64,000 nt of DNA. It comes from Agelas oroides (lineage: Eukaryota > Porifera > Demospongiae > Agelasida > Agelasidae). The DNA is taken from contig OX422184.1 in assembly GCA_949130485.1 (NCBI GenBank), forward strand, positions 6,800,655 through 6,864,654, given 5' to 3'. The position numbers and the translations under genes are program-made. The notes below the pieces were generated by a model. That model was not told the origin of the DNA. It did no database searches and worked only from the letters and a program-made list of their open reading frames with translations. Below, in pieces: positions 43,761 through 55,528 of this stretch. Within the stretch, counting starts at the first letter, position 1. The number at the start of each line of letters is the position of its first letter.

Positions 43761-44115
43761 ATGTGTCCAATCGTCCAGGCTTGTACGATTCATTTAAGAG
43801 ATATGATTATCCATCATGTTATGACAAAAAGGTCGACATCCAGTGGCTCATAGCTTTGAAGCTTATGGGAATGTCTCAATACTTCTAAAATTTGTTGTAC
43901 CCAACAGTACAAGTTCCATGTCCATGGGTTGTAGGGTTCAGGAGATATGGTCACACAAAATTACCAATAAATGATTGATTTCCTGGGCTCGCAGTTCCAA
44001 ATCTAATGCAGATGTCACGATACTTCAACACATCCTTATAAATGCCAATCTTTGCTGTGTCCCACGGTACAAGTTCCATGTCCATAAGTTGTAAGGTTCA
44101 GGAGATATGGTCACA
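43761..44115. repeat. right terminal array (inverted)
   Basis: About two ~178-bp units, the reverse complement of 40319-40674, with roughly 90 percent identity by eye. The outer end stops at GATATGGTCACA. Confidence 0.85.
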
Positions 44116-44976
44116 GATAGTGCCATTGCAAAGGAAGAGGAAATATACTATCATGAGGCTGGTTACTTTACCACCTACGGAGTGCCATAAAGGAGTTCCT
44201 TGCCGGTGGCTTGAGCAGTGATAACTAGAAAATGTAGAACATTGTGGGGGAGAGCCTGAGCAAGCAGCTACTATGGCTACATGCAAATGAATACACTAAG
44301 CTTCACGCTGAAATGATGAGCTGAATCGCTAGCGGTTATGAGTGGTGCCGTTTATGCATGACCCTTACCTGAAGTGATCTCAACCCGACGTGTATAATTT
44401 GTACGGTCTGAGAGCAGCCTGCCATTGATGGTTGGTCCGTAGCTGCTGTGACAAACAAGAAGTAAGGTGCCGGCCGTACTTGAGCTGTCTCTGCTATGGT
44501 TGCCAATGCTGCACTCTGGCCAGCATTGCCCTTGCACGAGGACGTTCAATTTTTGGGAAATATTTAAATGCACATTTAAAATTTACGGTATATGGCCGCA
44601 AGCATGTACATATACACACACACTTCCGCAATGCAGTCCCACTAGTGTGGGGCTCGCTCAGGCTCGCCCCAATAAACTTTTAAAAAACTTTTAAAGGCTG
44701 CTGAGGCAGATTCTAAAGTTTCCGAGTTTTGGGCAGGGTGCAGGGCATTAGGTCTGGTCATGCAGTAAGTTTGTTACAGAGGCCCTCTGGAGGCTTCTGG
44801 AGTCAAAAACTCCAATTCTGGCAATGAATGAAAGGTACCATCACATGCTCACATGCATTGATTGGGCTAAAGATGCATCTCTCCATCGGCTGAGAAGCCC
44901 GCCTGTTTGCAGATTTTCCATCCTCCATAGATAGAATTTATGATTCACTGCTTTTAAGCCTAATGAGCAATAGTAC
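44116..44976. other. no firm gene; possible orphan exon
   Basis: A minus-strand frame at 44390-44560 (VLVQGQCWPECSIGN, then INGRLLSDRTNYTRRVEITS) ends at GTAAGG and could be an extracellular-domain exon. A related block occurs near 25.2 kb. Nothing else was recognised. Confidence 0.25.
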
Positions 44977-45215
44977 AGGAGATCTTACAAGCCATTTTTG
45001 CAGCATTTTTTGTGAGAATGGTGAAGGATCATTTGCCTGAGGGAGAGTATGATCAGATACATGATGATGTGCTCAGAGAAACAAAATCAGTACCCAAGAC
45101 CAATGTTGCTAGCGAAAGAGACTTTGCACAGCTTGACAGACGGCTAAGAGAAAAGCCTAATGCTTCATCGCTCTCAATAAAAGCACAGATAAGCTTTAGT
45201 AAAAAGATATTGGAC
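44977..45215 (+). pseudogene. transposon-associated protein fragment
   Basis: A plus-strand frame reads LQAIFAAFFVRMVKDHLPEG, then SVPKTNVASERDFAQLDRRL and EKPNASSLSIKAQISFSK. The SVPKTN..SERDFA.LD...REKPNA pattern recurs in multi-copy invertebrate element proteins of unnamed type. It is truncated at both ends. Confidence 0.45.
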
Positions 45216-45702
45216 CAAACACATACCTGGATCAGCCCCTGTATACACCTCCCTACACCTCACAATGGTTACAGTTCTAAAATTTGGGGCAGTAGCATCA
45301 GCAGATACACACAGCAGATTCTTACAAGATCGTACTGCTGACTGTAAGGCAATGCTGAACCACAATCTCAGGCCCAATGCATTCTGCATCATTTCTGTTG
45401 ATAACATTGATGTTCTGCAGTCACAAACACAAATTTATGTTACTGATTCGGCTACCATGGGACCTCTATTCAGTGTGTTGAACCACTGCCCATAACATGT
45501 GTGAATGCACATACTCAGCAGGTTACTAACGCAGAAAAACAAGTACATGCGCCCACACCCAGCAGGTCTTGGATGGAAAGAGTTAAGCACATGAGGATGC
45601 ACATGGATTGCACATGGATTGAGCACACTCTGTGTGTCCCAATGTGTAACTCCATGTCAAAGAACAGATGATGAAGTACCACTCTGCGATACACTCAGTA
45701 AA

Positions 45703-45858
45703 AGAGTTTCAGTCAACATCAGTTCCCTTGCACTCCGTGACAGGGCATCAGTCCATGTCACAACCCTTGCTCTTGGTGACCACATCCCAGTCGACTGCAA
45801 TTCCCTTGCTCTCAGTCACAGAGTGTCAGTCCATATCACATCCCTTACTCTCAGTGGC
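45703..45858 (+). repeat. 39-bp tandem repeat, four units, in-frame
   Basis: Four exact-length 39-bp units, each a variant of a 13-residue repeat: RVSVNISSLALRD, RASVHVTTLALGD, HIPVDCNSLALSH, RVSVHITSLTLSG. The frame is open from 45619 to 46131, so the array may be translated, but no known protein was recognised. Confidence 0.8.
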
Positions 45859-46109
45859 CTCATCAAGGTGTACAATTTTTTAGGCCAGCAGGAGGATGGC
45901 AAAGTGTGGGTGCTTAGCAGAGAACTCCACATTGATGAAAGCTGCAACAAATTCGATGGGAATATCTTGCCTTTCACTCGGCTACCAATAGGAAGCCCTT
46001 GCATTGAGATCAGCACAGGAAAGAGCATCATTAGGTTGGATAGGAAATCTACCACGTCTTTACAAGACGCTGGCACAGCACTATTGGTTGGAAGGCATGT
46101 TTTGAGACG

Positions 46110-47222
46110 CTCACCTTCAATGTCGTGGTAGCCTCCCTTGTGCTGCCTACCGAGGATCAGGCCCTAAAGCCAGACCACTCTTGAAGCCTATATCCGTTGG
46201 AGGCCCCTTCCAGCGTGTCGGTGTGGGTCTTTTGGAGATGCTGCAGACCGCTCAAGGAAACCGATACATCGTGGTCTTTGTTGATTATCTGACAAAGTGG
46301 GTCGAGGCGTATCCCACAGTCGATCAGACGAGTGAGACTATCACTAGACTGCTAATTGACCACATCATTTGTAGGCACGGTGTGCCTGCTGAACTCCTCT
46401 CTGAATCACGGAGCCAATTTATTGTTGTCCCTGGTGATGGACTTGTGTGAGTAGAAAAAGGTGAACACCACCACCAGTCACCTGCAGACTGATGGCCTTG
46501 TTGAGCTGAACGATTCGAGCAATGATTGCGAAACATGCTCAAAAGTTCAGGAATGACTGGGACAGGTAACTTCAACAGTTATTGTTCGCTTACCGCATCA
46601 AGCCCCATGACTCCAGTGGTGAATCTCCATTTTTCCTCCTGTATGGGAGAGATGCACGTTGTCCTATGGAAACTGCTCTAAGTCAACCGTTATCGCCGTA
46701 CAAAGTGGATATTGACAATTATTGTTCGGAAGTGACACTTTGGCTAACTGAAGCATGGAAAACTGCTCAGACCAACATTGCTCTTCCCCAAAAGAGACAC
46801 CAGGTCCAGCATAATAAGAAAGCAAGAGTCATTCCATTGAAAATGGGAGACCGGGTCATGGTTTTCATGCCAAGCGAGACCACGGGAAAACAGAGAAGGT
46901 TGGCTCTCCCATACCATGGGTCTTATCGAGTCGTAGACATTACTGACAATAATGTCTCTGTTCGGCCAGTGGACAATCCCCGATGAATCGCCTATGCTTG
47001 TGAACATGGAGAGAGTCACTAAGTGCTCTGATGCCCTTCCAAACATTTCATGGTTGGGACCACGTAGCAGATGTAAATGTCAGAAGAAAGTAACTTTGAG
47101 TAGCCCGCCAAAGTCAACTTTAACTCCCACTCCTTCTCATAACTACAACCGAAGGAGTAGATCTGTTAACAAAGAACTTTTCACTCGAGGACAAGTGAAT
47201 ATTTCAAGGAGGCGGGTAGTGT
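46110..47222 (+). pseudogene. Ty3/gypsy integrase fragment
   Basis: The plus strand carries the end of a gypsy pol. It starts with AAYRGSGPKARPLLKPISVG, then has the integrase core start GGPFQRVGVG...GNRYIVVFVDYLTKWVEAYP (first catalytic D, then the VD.TSETI.RLL.D..ICRHGVP block). A shift follows near LLSESRSQF where DRG.. is expected. A further piece FAYRIKPHDSSGESPFFLLYG and the C-terminal GDRVMVFMPSETTGKQR / LPYHGSYRVVDITDNNVSVR domain follow. Frameshifts and a missing middle (no second D or E seen) make it dead. No LTRs were identified. Confidence 0.8.
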
Positions 47223-47382
47223 AAGACTGTTAGACTGAACCTTGACTCTTTGTTGCTTTTTGTCAACTTATGTAATTCAGAGGTTTGATGTTATTTACTG
47301 TAAACGACAGTAGGCGTCATGAATACTGATGTTTTTGCTGAGAGAGTGAGAAATAAATCCACGGGAAAAAATCCGGGATCCA

Positions 47383-47458
47383 GCTGGGATTCGAATCCAA
47401 GACCTTCTGAATACTAGTCTGACGCTCTTACCATTAAGCCACTTGGATACCGTAAAAT
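47383..47458 (-). repeat. tRNA-like sequence (tRNA-Thr-like, degenerate)
   Basis: On the minus strand GG(T)ATCCA pairs with a 3' TGGATCC, box A is TGGCTTAATGGTAAGAGC, the loop CTAGTAT would place AGT as anticodon, and box B is GGATTCGAATCC. The anticodon stem is broken (CAGA/TCAG) and the acceptor has one extra base, so this is a tRNA pseudogene or SINE head rather than a working tRNA. Confidence 0.55.
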
Positions 47459-49041
47459 CGGGATATTAAGGTGGCAGAGAACCCTGTGCTTTCAAGGTCG
47501 ACAAACCTGGAATCCAAGCTGATAGACTTCTTTGTCTTGTTGATCTTTTAGCGCACAGTCAGTTTTGGGAGTCTTCAACCGTTCACTCTCCGTAAAATTG
47601 GGGATTTTCCCCGTTTCCTGTCGGCATTGGCATCCAATAATCAGTTTATAATTAATTTAGTTAAGATGTGGCCTGGCGGAACCCCTCATGTGGTGGTCGG
47701 AACTTTGAAGATAAGCTTAGATCGACTTAAAAAAAAAAAAAAAAAAAAAAAAAAGGAGTTTAGTACAGTGCTGTAGTGTCAGTAGCTGTGAGTAGTGCGT
47801 GATACCTGCTTGTGAAAGCAAGCTTGTGTCTAGAAGCAGCAGAAAGGCCACAGTGGCCAAGACTGTACTCATTGGGTAGGCCCAGGTCTTGCGATCGTAT
47901 GCCAAGCCTAGTAGGTGAGCGTGGCCCAGAGCTTTGAGTGCCGGGCTGGGCTTTAACTAGAACACGCGAATACATTGTTGGTACTACGCTGAAGTGGACA
48001 AGAAAGCTGAAGAGTGGTTGTGTGTGGAACAGAGCCGTGAGTTGTTTAGCAACATGAGGGGGAGAGGTGGGGCTAGTAATGCTTGCTTCCACTCGTGAAT
48101 GAGCCCTCCCATAGACAAGCTGTGAATTTTTTTGAAATGTGCATTCATTTTGGTGCAGTCAAAGTTGTCCATTCCAAGAGTAGTGACAAACATGAGTCTA
48201 GCCTGACTTTGAGAGTAGCTCTGAACAAAAGCTGGCACAGACTGATTTGAGATACATTGGTGGTTAGGACGCTACCTACAGTGAGCATGTAGATGCGTCC
48301 ATTGAGTGGCAATTTTGGGTCATGAATATATTAATAAGCTACTAAAACCCTTTTTTGCAAAGCAAGATTGCCCTAAACCAAACCTTAACCCTGAAACTAG
48401 GAGTAACACTGGTCCTGACTGTAACCCAGGTTTATGTTTTCGTTAACCTCCGCCGAGAGACTTCCGCCGCCAACCTTAAGTTAAGCACCGGTGCCTATTT
48501 TCGAAATTAGCAGCCAGAATGGGTGCTTATTTTCATGGGGTGCTAATAAACGCATGTAATTTTCTGGTAGCGTGCAGTTGTGAGGGAACGGATTAGCTCT
48601 GTATATTTAAGGCCTAGAGATTATTTTCTGTGAATTTCTGTGCAATGTTTATAGCTTTTCTGCAACCAGAGATACAGTCAGCAATCGATCGATCGTTGCC
48701 AACCTCCGCCCACCAACGTAAAGTGCTCGGAACCAACGAATCCGCGAGAGGTTTTTGCTAATTCCTGGATTGTTTTTCCAAGAGGCCTTGCCTAAATTTC
48801 GGTTTTTATCCCGTGTCGATAGCTTGCTTACAATCGGAGATCGACACTGGCGAAAAGTAGCCGCTACGTTCTAAAAAGCCGAATCAGCAAATTCACCGCC
48901 GTTTGCACGGTAACGGGCGCCTTTGCATGTGGGGTGCCTATTTTTGTATGAACGCGATGTGGTTGTTGTAATCAAAATGGGTGCCTATATTCATGGGGTG
49001 CTTATTTTGTTTGGGTGCTTATTATCCCAATTTTACGGTAT
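47447..49041. mobile_element. DNA element with ACCGTAAAAT(C/T)GGGATA termini, split by a TTAA element
   Basis: The left end ATACCGTAAAATCGGGATA (47447-47465) and the right end TTATCCCAATTTTACGGTAT (49021-49040) are inverted repeats. The interior right part repeats GGGTGC(T/C)(T/A)AT(T/A)TT-type phrases near 48520, 48935 and 48985-49020. The TTAA element begins one base inside the left end. A TA dinucleotide flanks both ends, as in Tc1/mariner-type insertion, but the superfamily is not settled. Confidence 0.65.
47466..48479. mobile_element. TTAA-flanked non-autonomous DNA transposon, copy 2
   Basis: Closely similar to 10742-11710 over its whole length and in the same orientation. It has left TTAAGGTGGCAGAGAACCCT, a slightly altered right end (GCCGCCAACCTTAA) and a longer internal A-run (47728-47753). 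Small indels distinguish the copies. Confidence 0.82.
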
Positions 49042-49559
49042 GGAAAAGTAGCAAATGTGTTACCTTACAAGAAAACATCAGACATGTAGTTTTGTCAGTA
49101 ACAAATTGAACCATTTACACATGGACGTGCAATTCTTTCAATGACCTTTGTTTAGGTGTTCTCTACATTGCTGCTGGCCTCGTAGCACTCCATTATAAAC
49201 TCAGAGTGGAGCAGTATAACACCAATTCCATTGCTAGTGGGGAAAGTGAGACAGGGAGGTCCACAGCAGTGGGTAGTTGTAAAAGCTGGACTCTGGACTG
49301 GACTTGTGGACTGGACTATTGGACTAGACTATGGACTGGACTATGGACTGGATTGCAGGCTGATGCATTTGCAGTAAAGCAAATAACTGTCGCACAATAA
49401 GCATGTGCGTGTAGCTGGCCTAGACCTAATCTCCTAGAGCTGTATGTTAGCTGTCATCTTTTGCCTATAAGTTTATGCTGTTGTGGTTGTCTTCTACCAA
49501 CTACCATTTTATGCGGTAGAGTTTGACTCTGCATCCCGATATCCAGAATGCTGCAAAAT
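49042..49559. repeat. spacer with a (CTGGACTATGGA)n-like tandem tract
   Basis: The tract at 49288-49352 consists of degenerate GGACTGGACTAT units. The rest of the stretch has no recognised gene and leads into the MULE-like relic. Confidence 0.6.
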
Positions 49560-52260
49560 GGTTGATTCGGAGGATGTTATATTTTACAACAGTGCTTCCC
49601 CTGCATCTGACTGTCACAGCCCCATGCAGAGGGGGTGGTGATGTTGTCTTCCAAAGAAGGTAGTCCTGCCTCAAAGAGTGATACTAGTGATAGTGTGATT
49701 GTGATATCGTCCGGCAGTCCAAGCAAGCCTGCAGTATTCACTCCAACGAAGAGGTGAATGTTACCCCATACAGTGTATAGTATACGGTGTGCATTTGTCA
49801 GAACTAGTAACCTATCATCATGAAGTTTGTTGTAATTCTCTTAGGAACCCAAGTGACGAAGATGTTGAGCCTTTAAAGAAACAGTGCATCTTAAACATCT
49901 GTAATGTTATAAGTACTTGCTATATTAATATGCTTGTTGCCTTTTAGCTTTTGTGAGGTCTGTGTCACTGTTTTTTATTGTTATACACTTCTAGGTTGAA
50001 GTTTGAAGATGATTCCAGTGATAGTCAGAAGAGCAGCTCCAGTGGCTTCCCAGTGATGTCACATTAGGAGTTTTTTGACAGTGATCCAGAACTTCCTCTG
50101 ATCTTGTGGTCAGAAGCAGGCTATCAGGTTCACTCTCTTATTCAAACCCTGCTTGTATCTGATGTTGACGAAGGTCGTGAGTGTAAAGTGCAACCACTAG
50201 GAATATTGCGAAATGCTGTGTTCATGATGAAGTCCGCTTCAATGACCTCAAGGCCAATGATCTGGGTTCCTGGAGAGTAACTGGAACAAAGCGAACTCAC
50301 TTTCGTTTCACCCAGAGCCAAGATATTCGTCACGCTTCAGGGAAACCACATGTGTCAATGGCTGGTGACCATTTTCTTCTGACTCGAAGATACTATGTTC
50401 ACTGCACATGGATAATTGCTGATATAAAGGGTGAGTAGTTAGTGCTATCTCTGTTATGTGCCTTTGAAAATGTAGTGGTGGTGGTTGTTTTAGCCGAGAA
50501 TGTGTTGGCTAAGTAGTTTAGTTGAAGCTTCTTGTTCCAAATTGACTTCAACTTTCACTCCATCAATCAAGTACACCTGTGGTTGGGTAGTTGTTGCCTG
50601 TTTTGATCTCTTTTGACTTTCTGTGGTACTTTCAGGCTTTCTAACTATATAGGTTTATCTTCATCACACACTGTAGTCTTGCTGCCCAGTCTCATTTCAC
50701 TGTTTACATGTATGTCAAGTAGCTGGTACATATAACCCAGAGCTCAATCTGCATTTAGCTGCTAAGGTGCACTAGCAGTATAATCATTGTTTGAAGCACT
50801 AATGCTTATCATTGTCAAGTAACCAACTTTTAATTCATTCCAAGTCACTCAAGTTGACATTGCCAATGCCAGACTTGGCCAGGGCTAGGGTTGTTAGCTG
50901 CTTTGTGTGGACTAGGTTATTCTAGCCTTTGTAAGGAACAGGCATTGACAACGCTTAGGTGTGCTTATCTGGCCGCAAACTTTGCACCTCAGATTGTCTG
51001 TTGCTGATAGTCCTATTACTGGTGAGGTGTGGGTGTTGGTAATGCTTAATTACTGGGTGTTTTTAAACTGTCAGAGTGGCAGCCCCATCTTTTAAAGCAA
51101 ATTTCTCAAGCAACCCAACAACGTTGCTGTTGTCTCTCTTCCCTGGTGATGTTGCCTAGGTAACTGATTATAGTACAGACATGGGCTAGTGCCACCTAAC
51201 CATGCTGCACTCCAATTTAGCATTTTTGTAAAGTTGCTGTTATAGATTGCAGTGGTGCCCAGAACAAGTACTGCATGATTCAGTACTATTTTGATGGACC
51301 TGAGATTGAGATCAAGATCAGCAAGGTGGAGAGATTCAAGCCAGAGGATTGTCATCTTTGCCTCGTAATCGGCAGCAGATTGCAGACTATCGAAGAAGTG
51401 AGCACAAACGAGATCAGAATGTTCTCTACAGTGTGATGCTGGAGCACAAGGTTTCCAAGAAGTGTTTGTACAGGACGTCAAGGTAGCCCCTGATCCACAA
51501 TGCATTCTGTTGTTTGAATGGCAGATGCAAGACATGGAGAGTTTCCTGATGCAACCAGAGGAGTTTGGAATTTTGACCGTTGACACTACCTACAACCTGG
51601 GGCATTTTTATGTGACCCCTACCACCTACCCTCACCTCATGTTGGAGGACATATCAACCAAAAAGCATCCTACCATGCTAGGCCCAGTCCTGGTTCATCA
51701 GTGAACTGCCTCCTTCAACTACTTTGGAGCTACACTGGTAGGCTTAAACAAGAAGCTGATAAGCAAGCAGTAGTAAAGTTTCTGACAGAGCACTACAAGA
51801 AACGGTTTGGTGAGAGTGCAGCAGAAAAGCCAGAGAAGTTTTATGCGACCAACTTTGTCCAGCTCCGGTGAGACAAAACAGAATATGACCCTGACAGCAT
51901 CATGCATTACTGGTAAGAAATGTGTACTGCAAGTTGCTGTTGAGTTGTGTAAATCCAGTCATTTGTAGTTGGTTAGATTCGAATTTAATGGTCTCAGATC
52001 TGTCTAATTTATGCATGCTTGCACATACACTAATGAGCTGAAATGTCTTCATCCAACACTGATCCAGGTATCCTGAAGAGTGGTTGAAGCAGGAATACAA
52101 ACACATTGCAAGTAAAGATGAAAAGGAGCTAAATCCAGCAGAGAAAGAAATGAAGGAAAGATTAAACTCCATGCCACCTACACTCTCAGAAAAGGACAAG
52201 GAGTGGACTCAAAGAAAATATCACGGTGGAACTTGAAAAGCAATTTCTCTATTCATGCAG
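49560..52260 (+). pseudogene. MULE-like transposase relic, multi-exon
   Basis: Pieces in order on the plus strand: MVDSEDVIFYNSASPASD, then VIVISSGSPSKPAVFTPTKR with a GTGAAT donor, then DEVRFNDLKANDLGSWRVTG / TKRTHFRFTQSQDIRHASGK, then RQQIADYRRSEHKRDQNVLY. The transposase core follows: FVQDVKVAPDPQCILLFEWQ, FGILTVDTTYNLGHFYVTPT, HPTMLGPVLVHQ. After stops it continues YPEEWLKQEYKHIASKDEKE. The TVDTT.NLG motif holds the first catalytic aspartate of Mutator-like enzymes; this family assignment is by motif. Several stops (near 50066, 51703, 51870) and shifts (near 51470) are present. Confidence 0.6.
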
Positions 52261-52999
52261 TCGTTAAGCCAGCAGTCCAGATAATTGGATTTTAAAGCAA
52301 GAACAGGAGGGTGCCCGGAAGGCTTCATGCCAATGTGTACTTAGCATGCCATTTACTTCCTGCCTTTTCGTACAGACAGCTCTCTCCAACCATGGCCACA
52401 TCAAGCCCCACTTGCACTCGTTTTTATACAATGCTATTTTAACTTTACGGAAATCCACTTTTGGTCAGCATCAGGCAAGGTTAGGCGGCATACGAGCAGC
52501 TTTTGACAGCATTGTCATGCGTTACTTGATCGACAACCCTGCACAAAACTTTTGGTCATTTTGTTATGCCTGCACCAATCTGCATGATCTATATATCAGG
52601 ATAGCCTGAGAAAAACTGCAAAAAATACTTGAAAATGGGCCTGTTTTATTGTAAACTTTTTGCACTACTCAAGCTATAATCTAGCCAAAATTTCACATTC
52701 ACGTGCATGTTGAAAGGCCTTGGACACAGCTCAAGAAGCTGAAATTTCCTGTTCCGTACATGCTAAGATCATTAGAGCTGTGAAGGTCCATGGACCGAAA
52801 TGTCCTGTATCCATGTGAATATCTGCTACGATAAGCTGACTAACTAACTTACTCAGTTTAAGAACCAATTAGGTCAACTACTATGTGTAAGCAACCAATT
52901 ACTTGATTATAAATATTCTCTAGTTGTTCAGGCCTATTGTAAAAATAAAAATGTAATGTAAAGATAAAAGTGTCACTTTTCTGCAATTGATTTTTACAG

Positions 53000-53803
53000 G
53001 TAATTTGGCACAGACTGTACTCGACGAAGTCTGCAGCAGAGAAGGGTACAATGTACAAACTTCGCAACATACTGAAGCGAACAGCGGTGCCATTGGATCC
53101 TGAAAAGAGGATGAAGGCTGCTGAGGACTTCATGCTCCACCTTTTGCAAGCGTATGTTTTTGTTGCTGCCCATCAACTGCTACTCTTCTCTTTAATTGCA
53201 AACCAATCACTTGCTTACTTAGCCAAATCTATCACCTTTCTTCTACTGCCAACTACAGAAACTGCAACTGAGGAACGTGTAGATGGTGTGAACCTGTATG
53301 CCAGAGAACTCCTTACACTTGCCTTACTTTGGCATGAATTTCATGATGCCTGCAAAGAAGGGGACGGGGACTGAATTCTGCTGTGCTAGAAAATGATGTT
53401 ACTGATTTTTAAAGCAACGAACCATCAAAATTATGCGAATGAAGCAGTTAATCTGATTATGCAGCGGAAGCTGTGGTCGTGTGTTAATACAAGAGGCCTT
53501 GTTTGGATGCAATATTCCATGCAATTTACACATGGAACACGTTAATTGCTGGCTGCAATTGTGAAAGATGGCTAAGCACTTGCCACCGTGCAGGAAGTAT
53601 GTCAAGTCTTTGAAGCACAAGCATGCTCATCAGCTCAAAGTTCAGAAGGTCACAATTTAGCATCAATAGATGAAGACTTCCAATTGGTATTACAAGTTAT
53701 AATGGAAGAAAGTGTACTTCAAGCACAAGAACAAAGGTACCATTCATCATTTCGTTTCAAATCTGGTTTAACGCAATCGTACAAAGAGACAGAACAGATT
53801 TAA
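53000..53803 (+). pseudogene. DUF6589-type element protein, C-terminal relic
   Basis: After TTTTTACAG the frame reads SAAEKGTMYKLRNILKRTAV, then ERVDGVNLYARELLTLALLW and HEFHDACKEGDGD, and after a stop FKATNHQNYANEAVNLIMQR, CVNTRGLVWMQYSMQFTHGT. It ends with HSSFRFKSGLTQSYKETEQI. The order LYA..LL.LALLW.EF.DAC..GDGD, ..A.EA.NL.., N..G....N.P.DL..EH matches the domain DUF6589, which is common in multi-copy animal elements. Stops and the missing N-terminus mark it as dead. Confidence 0.6.
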
Positions 53804-53982
53804 ACAACTATTAATGGACTCTTTTGTTTAGCCAATTTTTTTACATCATGTAATTACGTTTTGTCATTACATATTGAACACATACAAATTTTTGCACAAA
53901 ATTAATTAATGTCACAACGTCTACATCCAACAACCTGCATGTCACTTTCGAAATATTCAATAAAACCTTTGAAAAGGAGTCT

Positions 53983-54996
53983 TCACCTGCATTGATCTTC
54001 ATTGGTAGAGTATCTTTTCACTAGCATGTTGTCCTTTCTTTCCTTTAAACAAAATAGCCTTGGCTTGTTCTCCATCTCTACCAGTCTCCTGTACATGTTC
54101 TTCAACATCACTAGGAACACCACAGAGCATGATAAGCGTATCTCTGGACAGTCTACACCAATACCAAATGCAATAGTGGCTATAACCAATCGCAGTCTAC
54201 TGTTCATTACAGTGAATGAAGTAATTATCTGCTCTCTTTTTTCTGGTGTTGATACTCGTGTGTAAAGCTCCACCATCCTAAACTGACTTAGATCAGGATA
54301 CCCAAGTGGTTCTGCAAACGATGTGCCCATTTTGTGGAGAATAGCTGCATGCAGATCTGAACAATCTCGATATTGCCTGCAGAACAACACAGTTTTTGGA
54401 AAAGCAGTTCATTTGTCAGCCAACTCCCCTGCAATGGCGGAACTTAGCTCATCTAACTTAGTCACAGGCTGTACCCTGTACAATATATTGGCTCTGTGTG
54501 GAGGGAGAGTGATAAGAGCAGGGTTGTCCATGGCCAGCCTTTCTGTGACAACCTGAAGTGTTTCCTGAGTGCAGTTAGAGTCATTATCTTCACATCCTTA
54601 GAAACAAGACTCCCTACACACCCAATCTGTGCAAAAAGCCATTCTAAATTCGCCCCACATCTTTACACAGTGGGTTTCATCTACAACTACAGCTACAAGC
54701 TTAGTCTTCTATGTTGTAGAAAGCGATACTTTGGACTGTTGGATAATGTTCTCTGGACTGATGAAGAGTAATTGTACTTCACCTTGCAATACTTTCTTTA
54801 CCACTTCTACGTCAGTATGTGCCTCACCAACAAACTCTGTCTTCAGGCATCGAGGAGTAAACTTAGTATGCTGGTTGATCATGATGGAAGTTAATGGACT
54901 AATACAGACCACAATACTTCCGGAGGCACCTGATATAAAAGTATAGCCTGCCCTCTTATGTATGCTGGGTACAAGGATAATGTAGCATACAATCAC
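53983..54996 (-). pseudogene. RecQ-like helicase relic
   Basis: Minus-strand order: SIVVCISPLTSIMINQHTKF (motif Ia region), GEVQLLFISPENII (motif Ib), and after a shift VAVVVDETHCVKMWGEFR, where DETH replaces the DEAH/DECH box. Then come KTVLFCRQYRDCSDLHAAIL (motif IV), a FGIGVDCPEIRL block (motif V region RLVIATIAFG), and degenerate QETGRAGRDG remains (LKNMYRRLVEMENKPRLF). Motif I is missing, motif VI is broken, and there are stops near 54580 and 54412. It is independent of the 14.2 kb fragment, which covers the region missing here. Confidence 0.75.
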
Positions 54997-55301
54997 TCTA
55001 CTGTAGACACTAGCTCAAGTTCTCGCATACTAAGTTCAATTGCGCTTGTTGGATTCATTGCACACTTCACACTTCATCACCAGTCAAGTTACGTAACAAT
55101 GAAAACAGTAGTGGTTATCAGGTACTTAATTAACTGCCTACATGCTGAGCTTGCGACACAAATGCATGTTAGTCAGTGTACCAGACCCCTCCTCCGGGTA
55201 GGGTCTGGCCACGTGGAACTAAGTCTGCCTTGGAAAGAGGCTAAGTAAATATTCAGCGGACTTACAGCAGCCTGCTCACCGCACTTCTTCAAGCTTGGAG
55301 G

Positions 55302-55528
55302 AGAAACAGCTCCAAGCAGTGAATCAAGTGTGATGAACCAGTCCCCCCCAAAAAAGACAGTGTTCACAGCTCCTATACAAGTCGAGATGCAGATAGCAGT
55401 GGCAGGGCTACCTTGCTGAAACGGTGTGCTGTTAGTACCGTGTCGGCAAAGTTCAAAGTATTTTCATTTCCGGTTCATCACACTCGATTCACTGCTTGGG
55501 GCTGTTTCTCCTCCAATGCTAGGTGTGG
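55302..55528. repeat. inverted fragment next to the pogo relic
   Basis: The sequence at 55302-55345 (GAGAAACAGCTCCAAGCAGT...) is an inverted copy of 55481-55528, the 3' end of the pogo-type gene (LDSLLGAVSPP on the opposite strand). A local inverted duplication is the simplest reading. Confidence 0.6.

Larger units (their letters stand above)
39890..44115. mobile_element. large DNA transposon with repeat-built TIRs and two divergent ORFs
   Basis: The sequence at 40319-40674 is an inverted copy of 43761-44115 (~355 bp). The left end extends further outward by more copies of the same ~178-bp unit. Between the arms lie two divergent decayed genes, one leftward (40765-42053) and one rightward (42475-43442), with a shared ~420-bp centre that would hold both promoters. 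This layout is that of an autonomous cut-and-paste element. I cannot place it in a named superfamily, and no target duplication could be read because the right arm ends after about two units. Confidence 0.72.
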
